In this document: positions 1-6,377 of the stretch, piece by piece
Numbering within the stretch: the first letter of the stretch is position 1
Layout: every line of letters starts with the position of its first letter
Source: Caulobacteraceae bacterium
GTDB taxonomy: Bacteria; Pseudomonadota; Alphaproteobacteria; Caulobacterales; Caulobacteraceae
Length of the DNA stretch: 13,261 nt
Direction of reading: 5' to 3'
NCBI GenBank assembly: GCA_003136615.1
Contig: PLFA01000135.1
Coordinates: 164-13,424, forward strand
Program-made: the position numbers and the translations under genes
Notes under the pieces: generated by a model
What the model saw: only the letters and a program-made list of their open reading frames with translations
Databases searched by the model: none
What the model was told of the DNA's origin: nothing

Positions 1-847
1 CCGTTCCGACTCGCTTGGGGCCGACCAGCAGGGGCAGCGCCTGCGCTACAGCCAGTTCCTGGGCGGCGAGAAGGAGAAGGCCGAGAACGCCCTGCCCCTC
101 AGCGACGACGACGACGCGCCGGCGGCCAAGCCGGCCACCACCGCCAAGCCGCCCCTGCCTACCGGCGCCTCGGGGACCGCCGGCTCCGGGGGGGCCGCTC
201 CCGCCGGCTTCGGCGTCGAAGTCGACGTCCTGCATGACTATGGCCACGCCCACGATGACACCGAGAGTTCGGCGGTCGATCCCAGCAGCCGGGCCAAGCT
301 GAAGCTGGCGGTGGACCAGATGTTCCAGGCCGAGACGCGCCTGCGCCAGGGCGATCCCGCCGGCGCCCTCCCCTTCGCCGAAAAGGCCCTGGGCTTCATC
401 AAGGAGGCGCAGCAGGCCGAGCGCATCTATGTGCCCCACGCGAGCAGCCACACCCCGCCCATCGACGAATCGCGTCGCCTGACGGGGAAGCGTGAAGGGC
501 TGGAGCACAGCGCCCTGGAGCTGGCCCCGGCCGACGCTCGCGACCCGGTCCCCGGGGCTGCCTGGCGCGCCCTGGGCGAAGCCGGCGCCGCAGACCCGAC
601 AACGGTGTTGAGCAACCTCGAGTCCTGGCTGCGCACGGATGCGAGCCGCGGCGTCGATCCGCTGGCCTTCGCCGCGGCTATCGACGCTGTGCGCCGCGAC
701 CCGACCTGCGCCGCCTGCCGCGCCAGCCTGCGGGGCATGGTTTGGACCGCGCTGAAACCTCCACCCCCGCAGGTGGCGCGCCGCCCCGAGGCCGACGCCG
801 CGGGCCACCGTTACCTCGAGGCCCTCAGCCGCGAGCCGGCCCATTGA
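1..847 (+). CDS. DUF4175-like protein, C-terminal part (5' end outside window)
   Basis: The frame is open from the first complete codon at base 2 to a TGA at 845-847, giving 281 visible residues; the start lies upstream of the window. The visible part has a low-complexity Asp/Ala/Pro/Lys linker (about residues 35-75), then a soluble helical segment reading QMFQAETRLRQGDPAGALP and continuing through EKALGFIKEAQQAERIYV. That segment resembles the conserved C-terminal region of large DUF4175-type membrane proteins found with MoxR ATPase, DUF58 and BatA-like genes. Further on there is a CAAC pair within DPTCAACRASL. The stop overlaps the start of the next gene by 4 bases (TTGA), so the two are probably translationally coupled and functionally linked. 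The biochemical role of the family is unknown. The family name rests on pattern recognition of one block and on the neighbour; I am confident that it is coding, less so of the family. Confidence 0.6.
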   Translation, partial: RSDSLGADQQGQRLRYSQFLGGEKEKAENALPLSDDDDAPAAKPATTAKPPLPTGASGTAGSGGAAPAGFGVEVDVLHDYGHAHDDTESSAVDPSSRAKLKLAVDQMFQAETRLRQGDPAGALPFAEKALGFIKEAQQAERIYVPHASSHTPPIDESRRLTGKREGLEHSALELAPADARDPVPGAAWRALGEAGAADPTTVLSNLESWLRTDASRGVDPLAFAAAIDAVRRDPTCAACRASLRGMVWTALKPPPPQVARRPEADAAGHRYLEALSREPAH

Positions 848-2655
848 CCTTCCTCCCCTCGCTCGGCCCGTGGGCGGCCCTGGCCCTGGCCGCAATCGCC
901 GTAGCCGCCTGCGTTCGCCTCATGCTGTGGTGGAGACGCGCGCCAGAGGCGGAGCGCACAGCGCCCTGGCGCCTGACGCTGTTGCTGGCGGCTCAACCCC
1001 TGCTGGCAGTCCTGATCTACCTCACTCTTTGGCCGCCGCGGGTGACCGGGCCCGAAGCCGGGACGCTGACCATCGCCACCCGCGACACAACCCGACGCGT
1101 GGGGCCGGCAGGTGAGCGGCTGATCGTGCTTCCCGAGGCGCCGGTCGGTCTAGGGGGCGAGGCCGCTCCGGACCTCGCCACCGCTCTGCGCCGCCATCCA
1201 GAGGTCGCCCGCTTGCACGTGCTGGGCCAGGGGCTGGAGCCGCGCGACCGCCCCGCCGCCTTAGGCCGCGCCGTGTCATTCACCCCCGCGCCAGCGCCCA
1301 AGGGCGTCGTAGACCTCTATCCTCCCGCCCCGGTCGCCCCAGGCGCGGACTTCACGGCGGCGGGACGGATCGAAGGGTTCGGTGGCGGGACGGTGGACCT
1401 GCTCGATCCCGCCGGCCAGGTGGCCGACTCCCAGCCTCTGTCCGCCTCGGGCGCCTTCACCCTCACCGGCGCGGCGCGCGAACCCGGCGCCGCGCTCTTT
1501 GCGGTGCGCCTGCGCCACGCGGGCCATATTGTGGAAACAGCGGACCTGCCCGTCTGGACCGCCGCGCCGCCAGCCCCAAAGGTGCTTCTCCTGGCGGGGG
1601 CGCCGGGGCCCGAGATCAAGGCCCTGCGACGCTGGGCGGCAGATTCAGGGATTGCCTTGCAGACGGCCGTGAGCCTCGGCGGCGGACTGGAACTGGGCGA
1701 TCCCCGCCCGCCGCTGAACGCCGCGACATTGGGCCGCCTCGACCTGGTGGTGGTGGACGAGCGCAGCTGGGCCGGACTCTCCGCGGGCGAGCGCGCCGCC
1801 CTGGCGGCGGCGGTGCGCGAGGGTCTGGGCCTCCTGCTGCGCGTCACCGGCCCCCTCCCCGCCGGGGTTCGCGAAAGCTGGCGCGGCCTCGGCCTGGCGC
1901 TCGCCGACGGCGAGGTGACCCTTGCGACGCCCCTGGCGCCGTCGAGGCCCCCGGCAGTGTCCGGGCCCGACGAGATTCGCCTGCCCGAACTGACCCGGCG
2001 GGGGGTGGTCGTCCCGATGCCCGACTCCGCCCCGCTCCTGCGGGACGCCACGGGGGCGGTGATGGCGCGCTGGCGACCCGAGGGTCTGGGCCGACTAGGC
2101 GTCTGGTCGGTGACCGACAGCGCGGGCCTCGTCACCTCTGGCTTTGGCCAGCGTTACGGCAATCTGTGGGCGAGGATGTTCGCCGCCCTGGCCCGTCCCG
2201 CCCCGGCCGCGATCGCCGTGCGCTTCGACCCCGCCCCGCGCGAGGGGCAGCGCCTTAGCCTGTGCGGGCTGAAGGGTGAGGCCCAGGTGCGGGAGCCTTC
2301 GGGGGCCTGGACGCGGCTGCTGGTCGATCCGGCTACGGGCGCCGCCGCCTGCGCGGGCTACTGGGCTGCGGGGCCAGGCTGGCGACTCCTACGCCTGACC
2401 CTCCCGGGCGCGGGCTCTGAACAGGAGCAGGGCTTCTATGTGCGCCCCGCCACGGAGGCCCTTGGCCTCGCAGACGAGGACGACCGCACTGCGACGCTCG
2501 CTCTCGCGGCTGCGCCGGCGACGCGGGGTATGGCCGGCGGCCCAGCCTCCGGCTCGTCCTGGCCCTGGTTTCTCGCTTGGCTCCTGGCCGCAGCCGCCCT
2601 CTGGCGCTTTGAACGCGTCGCCTCAGGGCGCCCGGGGACGACGTCGACGAGCTAG
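844..2655 (+). CDS. BatA/DUF4159-neighbour-type membrane protein with glutamine-amidotransferase-like domain
   Basis: A 603-residue inner-membrane protein of unknown function. I chose the TTG at 844, which overlaps the preceding TGA as TTGA and puts a hydrophobic segment right at the N-terminus. The ATG further upstream at 742 would add 34 Arg/Pro-rich residues that simply read through the previous gene out of frame. Two membrane helices lie at about residues 10-30 and 43-62, and another near 572-587 before a short basic tail. Between them is a large periplasmic part: a carboxypeptidase-regulatory or Ig-like segment (about 160-238) and an alpha/beta segment (about 246-385, beginning PKVLLLAGAP and including DLVVVDERSWAGL) that resembles the class I glutamine-amidotransferase-like fold seen in DUF4159-type proteins, with no catalytic Cys visible. 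The architecture matches proteins at the end of MoxR-DUF58-BatA-DUF4175 clusters, which are thought to handle envelope-protein assembly or stress. The function is inferred from context only. Confidence 0.7.
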   Translation: MTFLPSLGPWAALALAAIAVAACVRLMLWWRRAPEAERTAPWRLTLLLAAQPLLAVLIYLTLWPPRVTGPEAGTLTIATRDTTRRVGPAGERLIVLPEAPVGLGGEAAPDLATALRRHPEVARLHVLGQGLEPRDRPAALGRAVSFTPAPAPKGVVDLYPPAPVAPGADFTAAGRIEGFGGGTVDLLDPAGQVADSQPLSASGAFTLTGAAREPGAALFAVRLRHAGHIVETADLPVWTAAPPAPKVLLLAGAPGPEIKALRRWAADSGIALQTAVSLGGGLELGDPRPPLNAATLGRLDLVVVDERSWAGLSAGERAALAAAVREGLGLLLRVTGPLPAGVRESWRGLGLALADGEVTLATPLAPSRPPAVSGPDEIRLPELTRRGVVVPMPDSAPLLRDATGAVMARWRPEGLGRLGVWSVTDSAGLVTSGFGQRYGNLWARMFAALARPAPAAIAVRFDPAPREGQRLSLCGLKGEAQVREPSGAWTRLLVDPATGAAACAGYWAAGPGWRLLRLTLPGAGSEQEQGFYVRPATEALGLADEDDRTATLALAAAPATRGMAGGPASGSSWPWFLAWLLAAAALWRFERVASGRPGTTSTS

Positions 2656-3693
2656 TTAGCGGCTGAGGGACCCCGCCTTATCAATCCAATCGACAAGAAG
2701 GTCAGCGATCTCTCGGTTATTGAGGTCCTGCATCAGCATATGCGAATTGCCGGTGATGCCGATTTCGGGGAGCACGATCATCTTGGCCCTGCCACCCGCG
2801 GCGTCCAGAGCGTCAACATAGGCGCGGCAATCCTTGACGATGGAGCTCCAGATCGGCGAGGCGGCGGTGTTGTCGCCGAAGAGCACCAGGATGGGTGTCG
2901 TGTTATAGGGCGTCATGTCCGCCGTGGCCTTGGGGCAGGCCGCCGGCTCAATGGAAATGAGGCCGGCGATGTTTCGGCGGTTCGCCGCCACCGCCTGAAA
3001 GGGATATATGCCTGATTGCGAATGACTGATCAGGATCGAGGGGCCGATGCGCCCCGTCAGTTCCGTCAGGGCTGGAACGGTGGGATTGGGCGTCGGCAAA
3101 CCAGAGGCGGAATCGACCACCATCTGTTTCCACAACTCACCCGTCGCCCCCATGGGAAACTTCAGGCCTGGATAGGTCTCACCGTATTTCGGGCCAAAGC
3201 GGAAGATGACCCAGGCGAATTCGTGGGACGCCGAGAAAACCGAAGGCAGGGTCGCAATCGACTGGCCGCCCGCGGCGACGGCATTGATCGCCGAAGGGTC
3301 GGCGGCCGAGCGCCCGCGCCACGCCTGATCAACCACATAGGTCGAAAATCCCCGACGAGCGAAATACTCATCCCAGCCCATACGTCCGTCGGGCGTGGTC
3401 TCCCAAGTCTTGCCGGTCAGACAGCAGCCGTGAATCAGGACGATATTCGGCCGCGCGCTGGCGCCAGGCGGGGTCTGGTAGCGCACATAGACCTGGTCCA
3501 CCGTGATCGTGCCGGCCGCCATGCCTCCCCGCCCGAGAGTTGTGGACGTCCGCTCCCGGCCACCGATGAAGAAACTGCCCTGTTTTTCGATGACCAGCGG
3601 TCCGTCCGTCGCCGGATGGGTCTCCGCCAAGGCGTGGCCGGCGCCGAAGGCGCTGAGCCCCAGAAGCGCCAGACCTATGATGAACGCACGCAT
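2656..3693 (-). CDS. Exported alpha/beta-hydrolase, bacterial esterase 713 type
   Basis: A 345-residue serine hydrolase exported by a Sec signal peptide (residues 1-23, cleavage after ALA). Visible fold elements are the HG oxyanion-loop motif in NIVLIHGCCLTG (residues 83-94), the nucleophile elbow SHSQSG with Ser225, an acid at Glu249 (in ISIEP) and a late His318 (in GNSHM). Together with the stretch GKTWETTPDGRMGWDEYF this matches the bacterial esterase 713 family, whose triad is Ser-Glu-His. Cys90 and Cys91 are adjacent in the oxyanion loop; in esterase 713 the equivalent pair forms a rare vicinal disulfide. The ATG start is preceded by AAAGGGG at a plausible distance. The gene is convergent with the previous gene, their stop codons abutting, and divergent from the HiPIP gene 251 bases away. 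The natural substrate is unknown; ester or lactone hydrolysis in the periplasm or outside the cell is likely. Confidence 0.88.
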   Translation of the reverse strand: MRAFIIGLALLGLSAFGAGHALAETHPATDGPLVIEKQGSFFIGGRERTSTTLGRGGMAAGTITVDQVYVRYQTPPGASARPNIVLIHGCCLTGKTWETTPDGRMGWDEYFARRGFSTYVVDQAWRGRSAADPSAINAVAAGGQSIATLPSVFSASHEFAWVIFRFGPKYGETYPGLKFPMGATGELWKQMVVDSASGLPTPNPTVPALTELTGRIGPSILISHSQSGIYPFQAVAANRRNIAGLISIEPAACPKATADMTPYNTTPILVLFGDNTAASPIWSSIVKDCRAYVDALDAAGGRAKMIVLPEIGITGNSHMLMQDLNNREIADLLVDWIDKAGSLSR

Positions 3694-3809
3694 CCTGTTG
3701 CTGCCCCTTTGCCCCCGTGGATTTTGCTGACCGCGCCCTCATCCGCAATAGCCTTGCACAGGCCCGTTCTGTTTTGACGCGGCGCAATGTGGTGCTGCCG
3801 CTTGAGTCT

Positions 3810-3885
3810 TAGGGGCCGCACCCAATGGAGCCACATCAATGCGGGCCCCTAGGTAGATTCCGAGCCTTACGCCGCTGAAGCTCGG
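3810..3885. promoter_or_regulatory. Two tandem inverted repeats upstream of the HiPIP gene
   Basis: The 251-base gap between the divergent esterase and HiPIP genes holds two dyads. The first pairs TAGGGGCCGC (3810-3819) with GCGGGCCCCTA (3841-3851), with one bulged C and a 21-base loop. The second pairs CCGAGC (3860-3865) perfectly with GCTCGG (3880-3885) over a 14-base loop. Neither is followed by a T-run, so they do not look like intrinsic terminators. They could be operator sites or leader hairpins of the redox operon. I see no convincing -35/-10 pair and no known regulator box in this gap. Their presence is directly visible; their function is unknown. Confidence 0.35.
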
Positions 3886-3944
3886 CCCTAAAGGATCATC
3901 TCGCTCGCCGTCCAGGCGCGCAATCAAGCCGGAGAACGTCGCCC

Positions 3945-4223
3945 ATGGACTTCAACGGCCCAGAGCCACTCGCCCGAATATCCCGTCGCCGCTTGATTGG
4001 CGTAGCGAGCGGCCTAACGGCTTTCGCCGGAGCCGACTTCGCGGCCGGAAACGCCCTGGCCGCCACCAAGAAAGTCGCCCAGACTGCAGCCGGATACCAG
4101 CCGATGCCCAAGGGCGCGGCGCAATGTGATAAGTGCCGGCTCTGGCAGCCGCCCGCCGCGTGCCAGTTGGTGGCCGGCGCCATCAGCCCGTCGGGCTGGT
4201 GCAACCTCTACGCGCCCAAGTGA
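3945..4223 (+). CDS. High-potential iron-sulfur protein (HiPIP), Tat-exported, minimal type
   Basis: A 92-residue precursor of a small periplasmic [4Fe-4S] electron carrier. The N-terminus carries a twin-arginine motif, SRRRLIG at residues 13-19, followed by a hydrophobic stretch and a likely cleavage site after ALA at residue 39. Tat export fits a cofactor inserted in the cytoplasm. The mature part is only about 53 residues and has four cluster ligands, Cys61, Cys64, Cys73 and Cys86 (spacing CX2C-X8-C-X12-C), ending in the typical GWCNLYAPK. This small form resembles Iro of Acidithiobacillus and PioC of Rhodopseudomonas rather than the longer photosynthetic HiPIPs. The start is supported by a GGAG sequence about 9 bases upstream. 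The stop is one base before the next gene's ATG, so the two are almost certainly co-transcribed. HiPIPs shuttle single electrons to or from c-type cytochromes, the bc1 complex or oxidases. Confidence 0.92.
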   Translation: MDFNGPEPLARISRRRLIGVASGLTAFAGADFAAGNALAATKKVAQTAAGYQPMPKGAAQCDKCRLWQPPAACQLVAGAISPSGWCNLYAPK

Positions 4224-4224
4224 G

Positions 4225-5601
4225 ATGAAAGGCCCGGAGGCCGTCACCGCCGGGCCGGGATGGCGGATCAAGCTACCCGGCTTTCTGTCTGCCGGCCTTC
4301 TCGTTCTGGCGCTGCTTGTTCTCACCGCGCGGCCGAGTTTCGCTGTGCCGGCTTTCGCTGTCCAAACCGGCCAGCCCTGCAGCGGTTGCCATGTGGGCGG
4401 CTTTGGCCCGCAGCTTACGCCTTTCGGGCGTGCGTTCAAACTGGGCGGCTACACCCTGAGGACCGACACGTTCAATGTTCCGGTCTCGGTGATGGCGCAG
4501 GGATCCTATGTGCGCACTGCCAAGGCTCAGCCGCCGCCGCCGACGCGCGATTTCGCGCTTAACGACAATGTCGCCGTGGATCAGGTCAGTCTGTTCATCG
4601 CGGGAGGGCTCGGCGACCACTTGGGGGCCTTCGTTCAGACGACTTATGATGGGGTCGCCAGGGGGTTCCACTGGGACAACCTCGACCTGCGCGCGGTCAC
4701 CACGACAACAATCCACAAGGCGAGCGTGATCCTCGGCCTGACCGTCAACAATGCTCCCACCGTGCAGGACGCCTTCAACACGCTGCCGGCCTGGGGCTTT
4801 GCCTATTCGACCTCTTCCCTGGCCCCCTCGCCCGCCGCGGCGCCGCTGATCGGAAGCCTGGCGCAGAACACCGTGGGCGTCACCGGCTATGCCTGGATCA
4901 ATTCGGAACTGTACGCCGAGTTCGGCGGCTACCGCTCGCCCAGCGCCCGCTTCCTCAATCATATGGGGATCGACCCGACAGATCCCGGAAACATATCTGG
5001 CACGGCCCCCTATGGGCGGCTTGCCTATAACAAGAACCTGGGAACTCAGAACTTCGAAATCGGCGCGTTCGGCATGGCCGCCAACATCAATCCCGGACAT
5101 GACCAGAGCACAGGGCTTACAGACCACTATGGCGACCTGGGTCTCGACGCCTCCTATCAGCTCTTCGCGGCCAAGCGGAACGTGGTCACGGTCAACGCGC
5201 GCTACACACACGAGTCCCAACGTCTCGATGCGTCGCAGGCTCTCGGATTGACCGCGAATAGCCACCTGCATCTGCAGGATTTCCGGATCGACGCCTCCTA
5301 TTACTGGCATGACCGGATCGGCTTCACCGTCCAGCCCTTCGATACCTGGGGCAAGCCGGACGTGCTGCTCTATGGCGCCAACCGCACGTATGCGCCCGAC
5401 AGCTCCGGCGTGCTCCTTCAGGTGGACGGCACGCCTTGGGGCGAGGGGGGATCACCGCTCGGACCCCGGTTCAACATGCGCCTTGGCGTGCAATACACGG
5501 CGTATGCGGCCTTCGACGGAGCCGGCCGCAATTATGACGGCCTGGGCCGGAACGCCGGCGACAATAATACGGTCCGCGTCTTCGCCTGGCTGGCCTATTG
5601 A
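4225..5601 (+). CDS. Outer-membrane cytochrome c-porin fusion (Cyc2-like)
   Basis: A 458-residue exported protein. The ATG at 4225 follows the HiPIP stop by one base and opens on a good Sec signal peptide (hydrophobic at about 18-34, cleavage after SFA at residue 40). An upstream in-frame ATG at 4126 would only translate HiPIP sequence out of frame. Just after cleavage comes a single heme c site, CSGCH (Cys52, Cys55, His56), in the context AFAVQTGQPCSGCH, followed by LTPFGRAFKLGGYTL. The remaining roughly 370 residues alternate aromatic/hydrophobic and polar positions as in a transmembrane beta-barrel and end in FAWLAY, an aromatic C-terminus typical of a BAM assembly signal. A short N-terminal monoheme domain fused to a porin of this total length is the architecture of Cyc2, the outer-membrane Fe(II) oxidase. 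Related proteins also occur in bacteria not known to oxidise iron, so the electron donor is uncertain. Heme attachment would use the cell's general cytochrome c maturation system. Confidence 0.75.
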   Translation: MKGPEAVTAGPGWRIKLPGFLSAGLLVLALLVLTARPSFAVPAFAVQTGQPCSGCHVGGFGPQLTPFGRAFKLGGYTLRTDTFNVPVSVMAQGSYVRTAKAQPPPPTRDFALNDNVAVDQVSLFIAGGLGDHLGAFVQTTYDGVARGFHWDNLDLRAVTTTTIHKASVILGLTVNNAPTVQDAFNTLPAWGFAYSTSSLAPSPAAAPLIGSLAQNTVGVTGYAWINSELYAEFGGYRSPSARFLNHMGIDPTDPGNISGTAPYGRLAYNKNLGTQNFEIGAFGMAANINPGHDQSTGLTDHYGDLGLDASYQLFAAKRNVVTVNARYTHESQRLDASQALGLTANSHLHLQDFRIDASYYWHDRIGFTVQPFDTWGKPDVLLYGANRTYAPDSSGVLLQVDGTPWGEGGSPLGPRFNMRLGVQYTAYAAFDGAGRNYDGLGRNAGDNNTVRVFAWLAY

Positions 5602-5611
5602 GAGGCGCGTA

Positions 5612-5627
5612 GGCGGAATTCCCCGCC
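5612..5627 (+). other. Small intercistronic hairpin
   Basis: A perfect 5-bp stem, GGCGG (5612-5616) with CCGCC (5623-5627) and a 6-base AATTCC loop, begins 11 bases after the stop of the Cyc2-like gene. There is no T-run after it, so it is more likely an mRNA-stabilising or processing hairpin between co-transcribed genes than a terminator. The rest of the 106-base gap shows only an AGGGAA ribosome-binding sequence before the cytochrome start. Confidence 0.25.
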
Positions 5628-5707
5628 CGTCCGGTCTCGACGAAAGGCGAGCCTTCTGCGACAAGCCGCCACGTCGGCGCGGGCCGACCGCATCAGGGAA
5701 TCGCCGA

Positions 5708-6280
5708 ATGTCTTTTCGCTCTGTTTCGCTTGCTCTTAGCCTGACCGTGGCGGGCGCCCTCGCCCTGGCCGCCTGTTCGCCCAAGGTCGCCGCGCCGCCT
5801 GAGGCGGTCTCCGGCGGAATCACCGACGCCCAGCCCCTGCCCCCGGCGCCCGCCGCCGCTCCGGCCGATTCAGGCGCCGCGCCGACGGCGACGGCTGCCG
5901 CGACCACGGGCGTGGGCGCTCCCGGCCCTGGCGTGCTCAAGCTCGATGTGAAGTTCAATGGCGGCGATGTCTATGGCAATCCTACGGCCGGGGCTCAGGT
6001 CTTCGCCATATGCTCGGCCTGCCACGCGATCGCAGCGGGCCAGAATCTGGTTGGCCCAAGCCTGCATGGCATTGTCGGGCGTCATTCAGGGATCGTCGCG
6101 GGCTTCCATTATTCGCCGGCGAATAAGGGCTCGGGCATCGTGTGGACTGAGCAGAACCTCTACACTTATCTGGAAAATCCCCAGAAAATGATTCCGGGCA
6201 CCTACATGACTTATACAGGGGTCAAGGACCCCCAACAGCGGGCCGACGTGGTCGCCTATCTGCAACAGAACACCAAGTAG
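5708..6280 (+). CDS. Lipoprotein monoheme cytochrome c (class I)
   Basis: A 190-residue precursor of a membrane-anchored periplasmic electron carrier. The ATG at 5708 has AGGGAA upstream and gives a lipoprotein signal ending in the lipobox LAAC, so Cys23 would be lipidated. Residues 24-75 form an Ala/Pro-rich disordered tether. The class I cytochrome c domain runs from about 88 to 190: CSACH (Cys102, Cys105, His106), NLVGPSLHGIVGR, FHYSPANK, and GTYMTYTGV with Met167 as the likely sixth heme ligand, giving a high potential. The C-terminal helix reads ADVVAYLQQ. The pattern matches the cytochrome c2/mitochondrial cytochrome c type. It lies 106 bases after the Cyc2-like gene on the same strand and probably belongs to the same redox unit, where it could pass electrons between the outer-membrane cytochrome or HiPIP and an inner-membrane oxidase or bc1 complex. 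Upstream in-frame ATGs such as 5309 lie inside the previous gene and are not credible starts. Confidence 0.9.
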   Translation: MSFRSVSLALSLTVAGALALAACSPKVAAPPEAVSGGITDAQPLPPAPAAAPADSGAAPTATAAATTGVGAPGPGVLKLDVKFNGGDVYGNPTAGAQVFAICSACHAIAAGQNLVGPSLHGIVGRHSGIVAGFHYSPANKGSGIVWTEQNLYTYLENPQKMIPGTYMTYTGVKDPQQRADVVAYLQQNTK

Positions 6281-6317
6281 CGATGATTGGCGCCCCCGCG
6301 CCGTGGCCGAGGGAAAG

Positions 6318-6355
6318 CGGGCCGGGTAAGGACAGGGGGACTGGTCCGGCGCCCG
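6318..6355 (+). promoter_or_regulatory. Possible structured leader before tkt
   Basis: The 97-base gap before transketolase contains nested pairings: an outer CGGGC (6318-6322) with GCCCG (6351-6355), and an inner GGACAG (6330-6335) with CTgGTCC (6341-6347) around a GGGGA loop. It ends just upstream of the AAGGGAG ribosome-binding sequence at 6361-6367. I do not recognise a known riboswitch or thermometer class. GC-rich sequence pairs easily by chance, so this is tentative. Confidence 0.2.
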
Positions 6356-6377
6356 ACGCCAAGGGAGTAGAGCGTCT

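Noticed and set aside
101..140. GAC-repeat tract as a possible microsatellite
   Set aside because: Only a short run encoding an Asp-rich linker in the coding frame; too short to call a repeat element.
1317..2135. 272-residue open frame on the minus strand
   Set aside because: It lies wholly inside the membrane protein gene, is Arg/Ser/Pro-rich with no recognisable motif, and is a high-GC antisense shadow.
3016..3777. 253-residue open frame on the plus strand
   Set aside because: Antisense to the esterase gene, whose full catalytic motifs are on the minus strand.
3739..3927. 62-residue minus-strand open frame in the esterase-HiPIP gap
   Set aside because: No ribosome site or recognisable domain, and it runs through the two inverted repeats; probably chance in GC-rich DNA.
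4273..5310. 345-residue open frame on the minus strand
   Set aside because: Antisense to the Cyc2-like gene, which has a signal peptide, heme motif and barrel terminus on the plus strand; the antisense product shows no family features.
5309..5707. Long N-terminal extension of the cytochrome c reading frame
   Set aside because: It translates the Cyc2-like gene in another frame; ATG 5708 gives a perfect lipoprotein signal and has a ribosome site.
6281..6377. Possible cobalamin-type or other known riboswitch before tkt
   Set aside because: The G-rich bases superficially recall a B12 element, but the conserved B12-box and core motifs are absent, so only a generic possible fold is reported.
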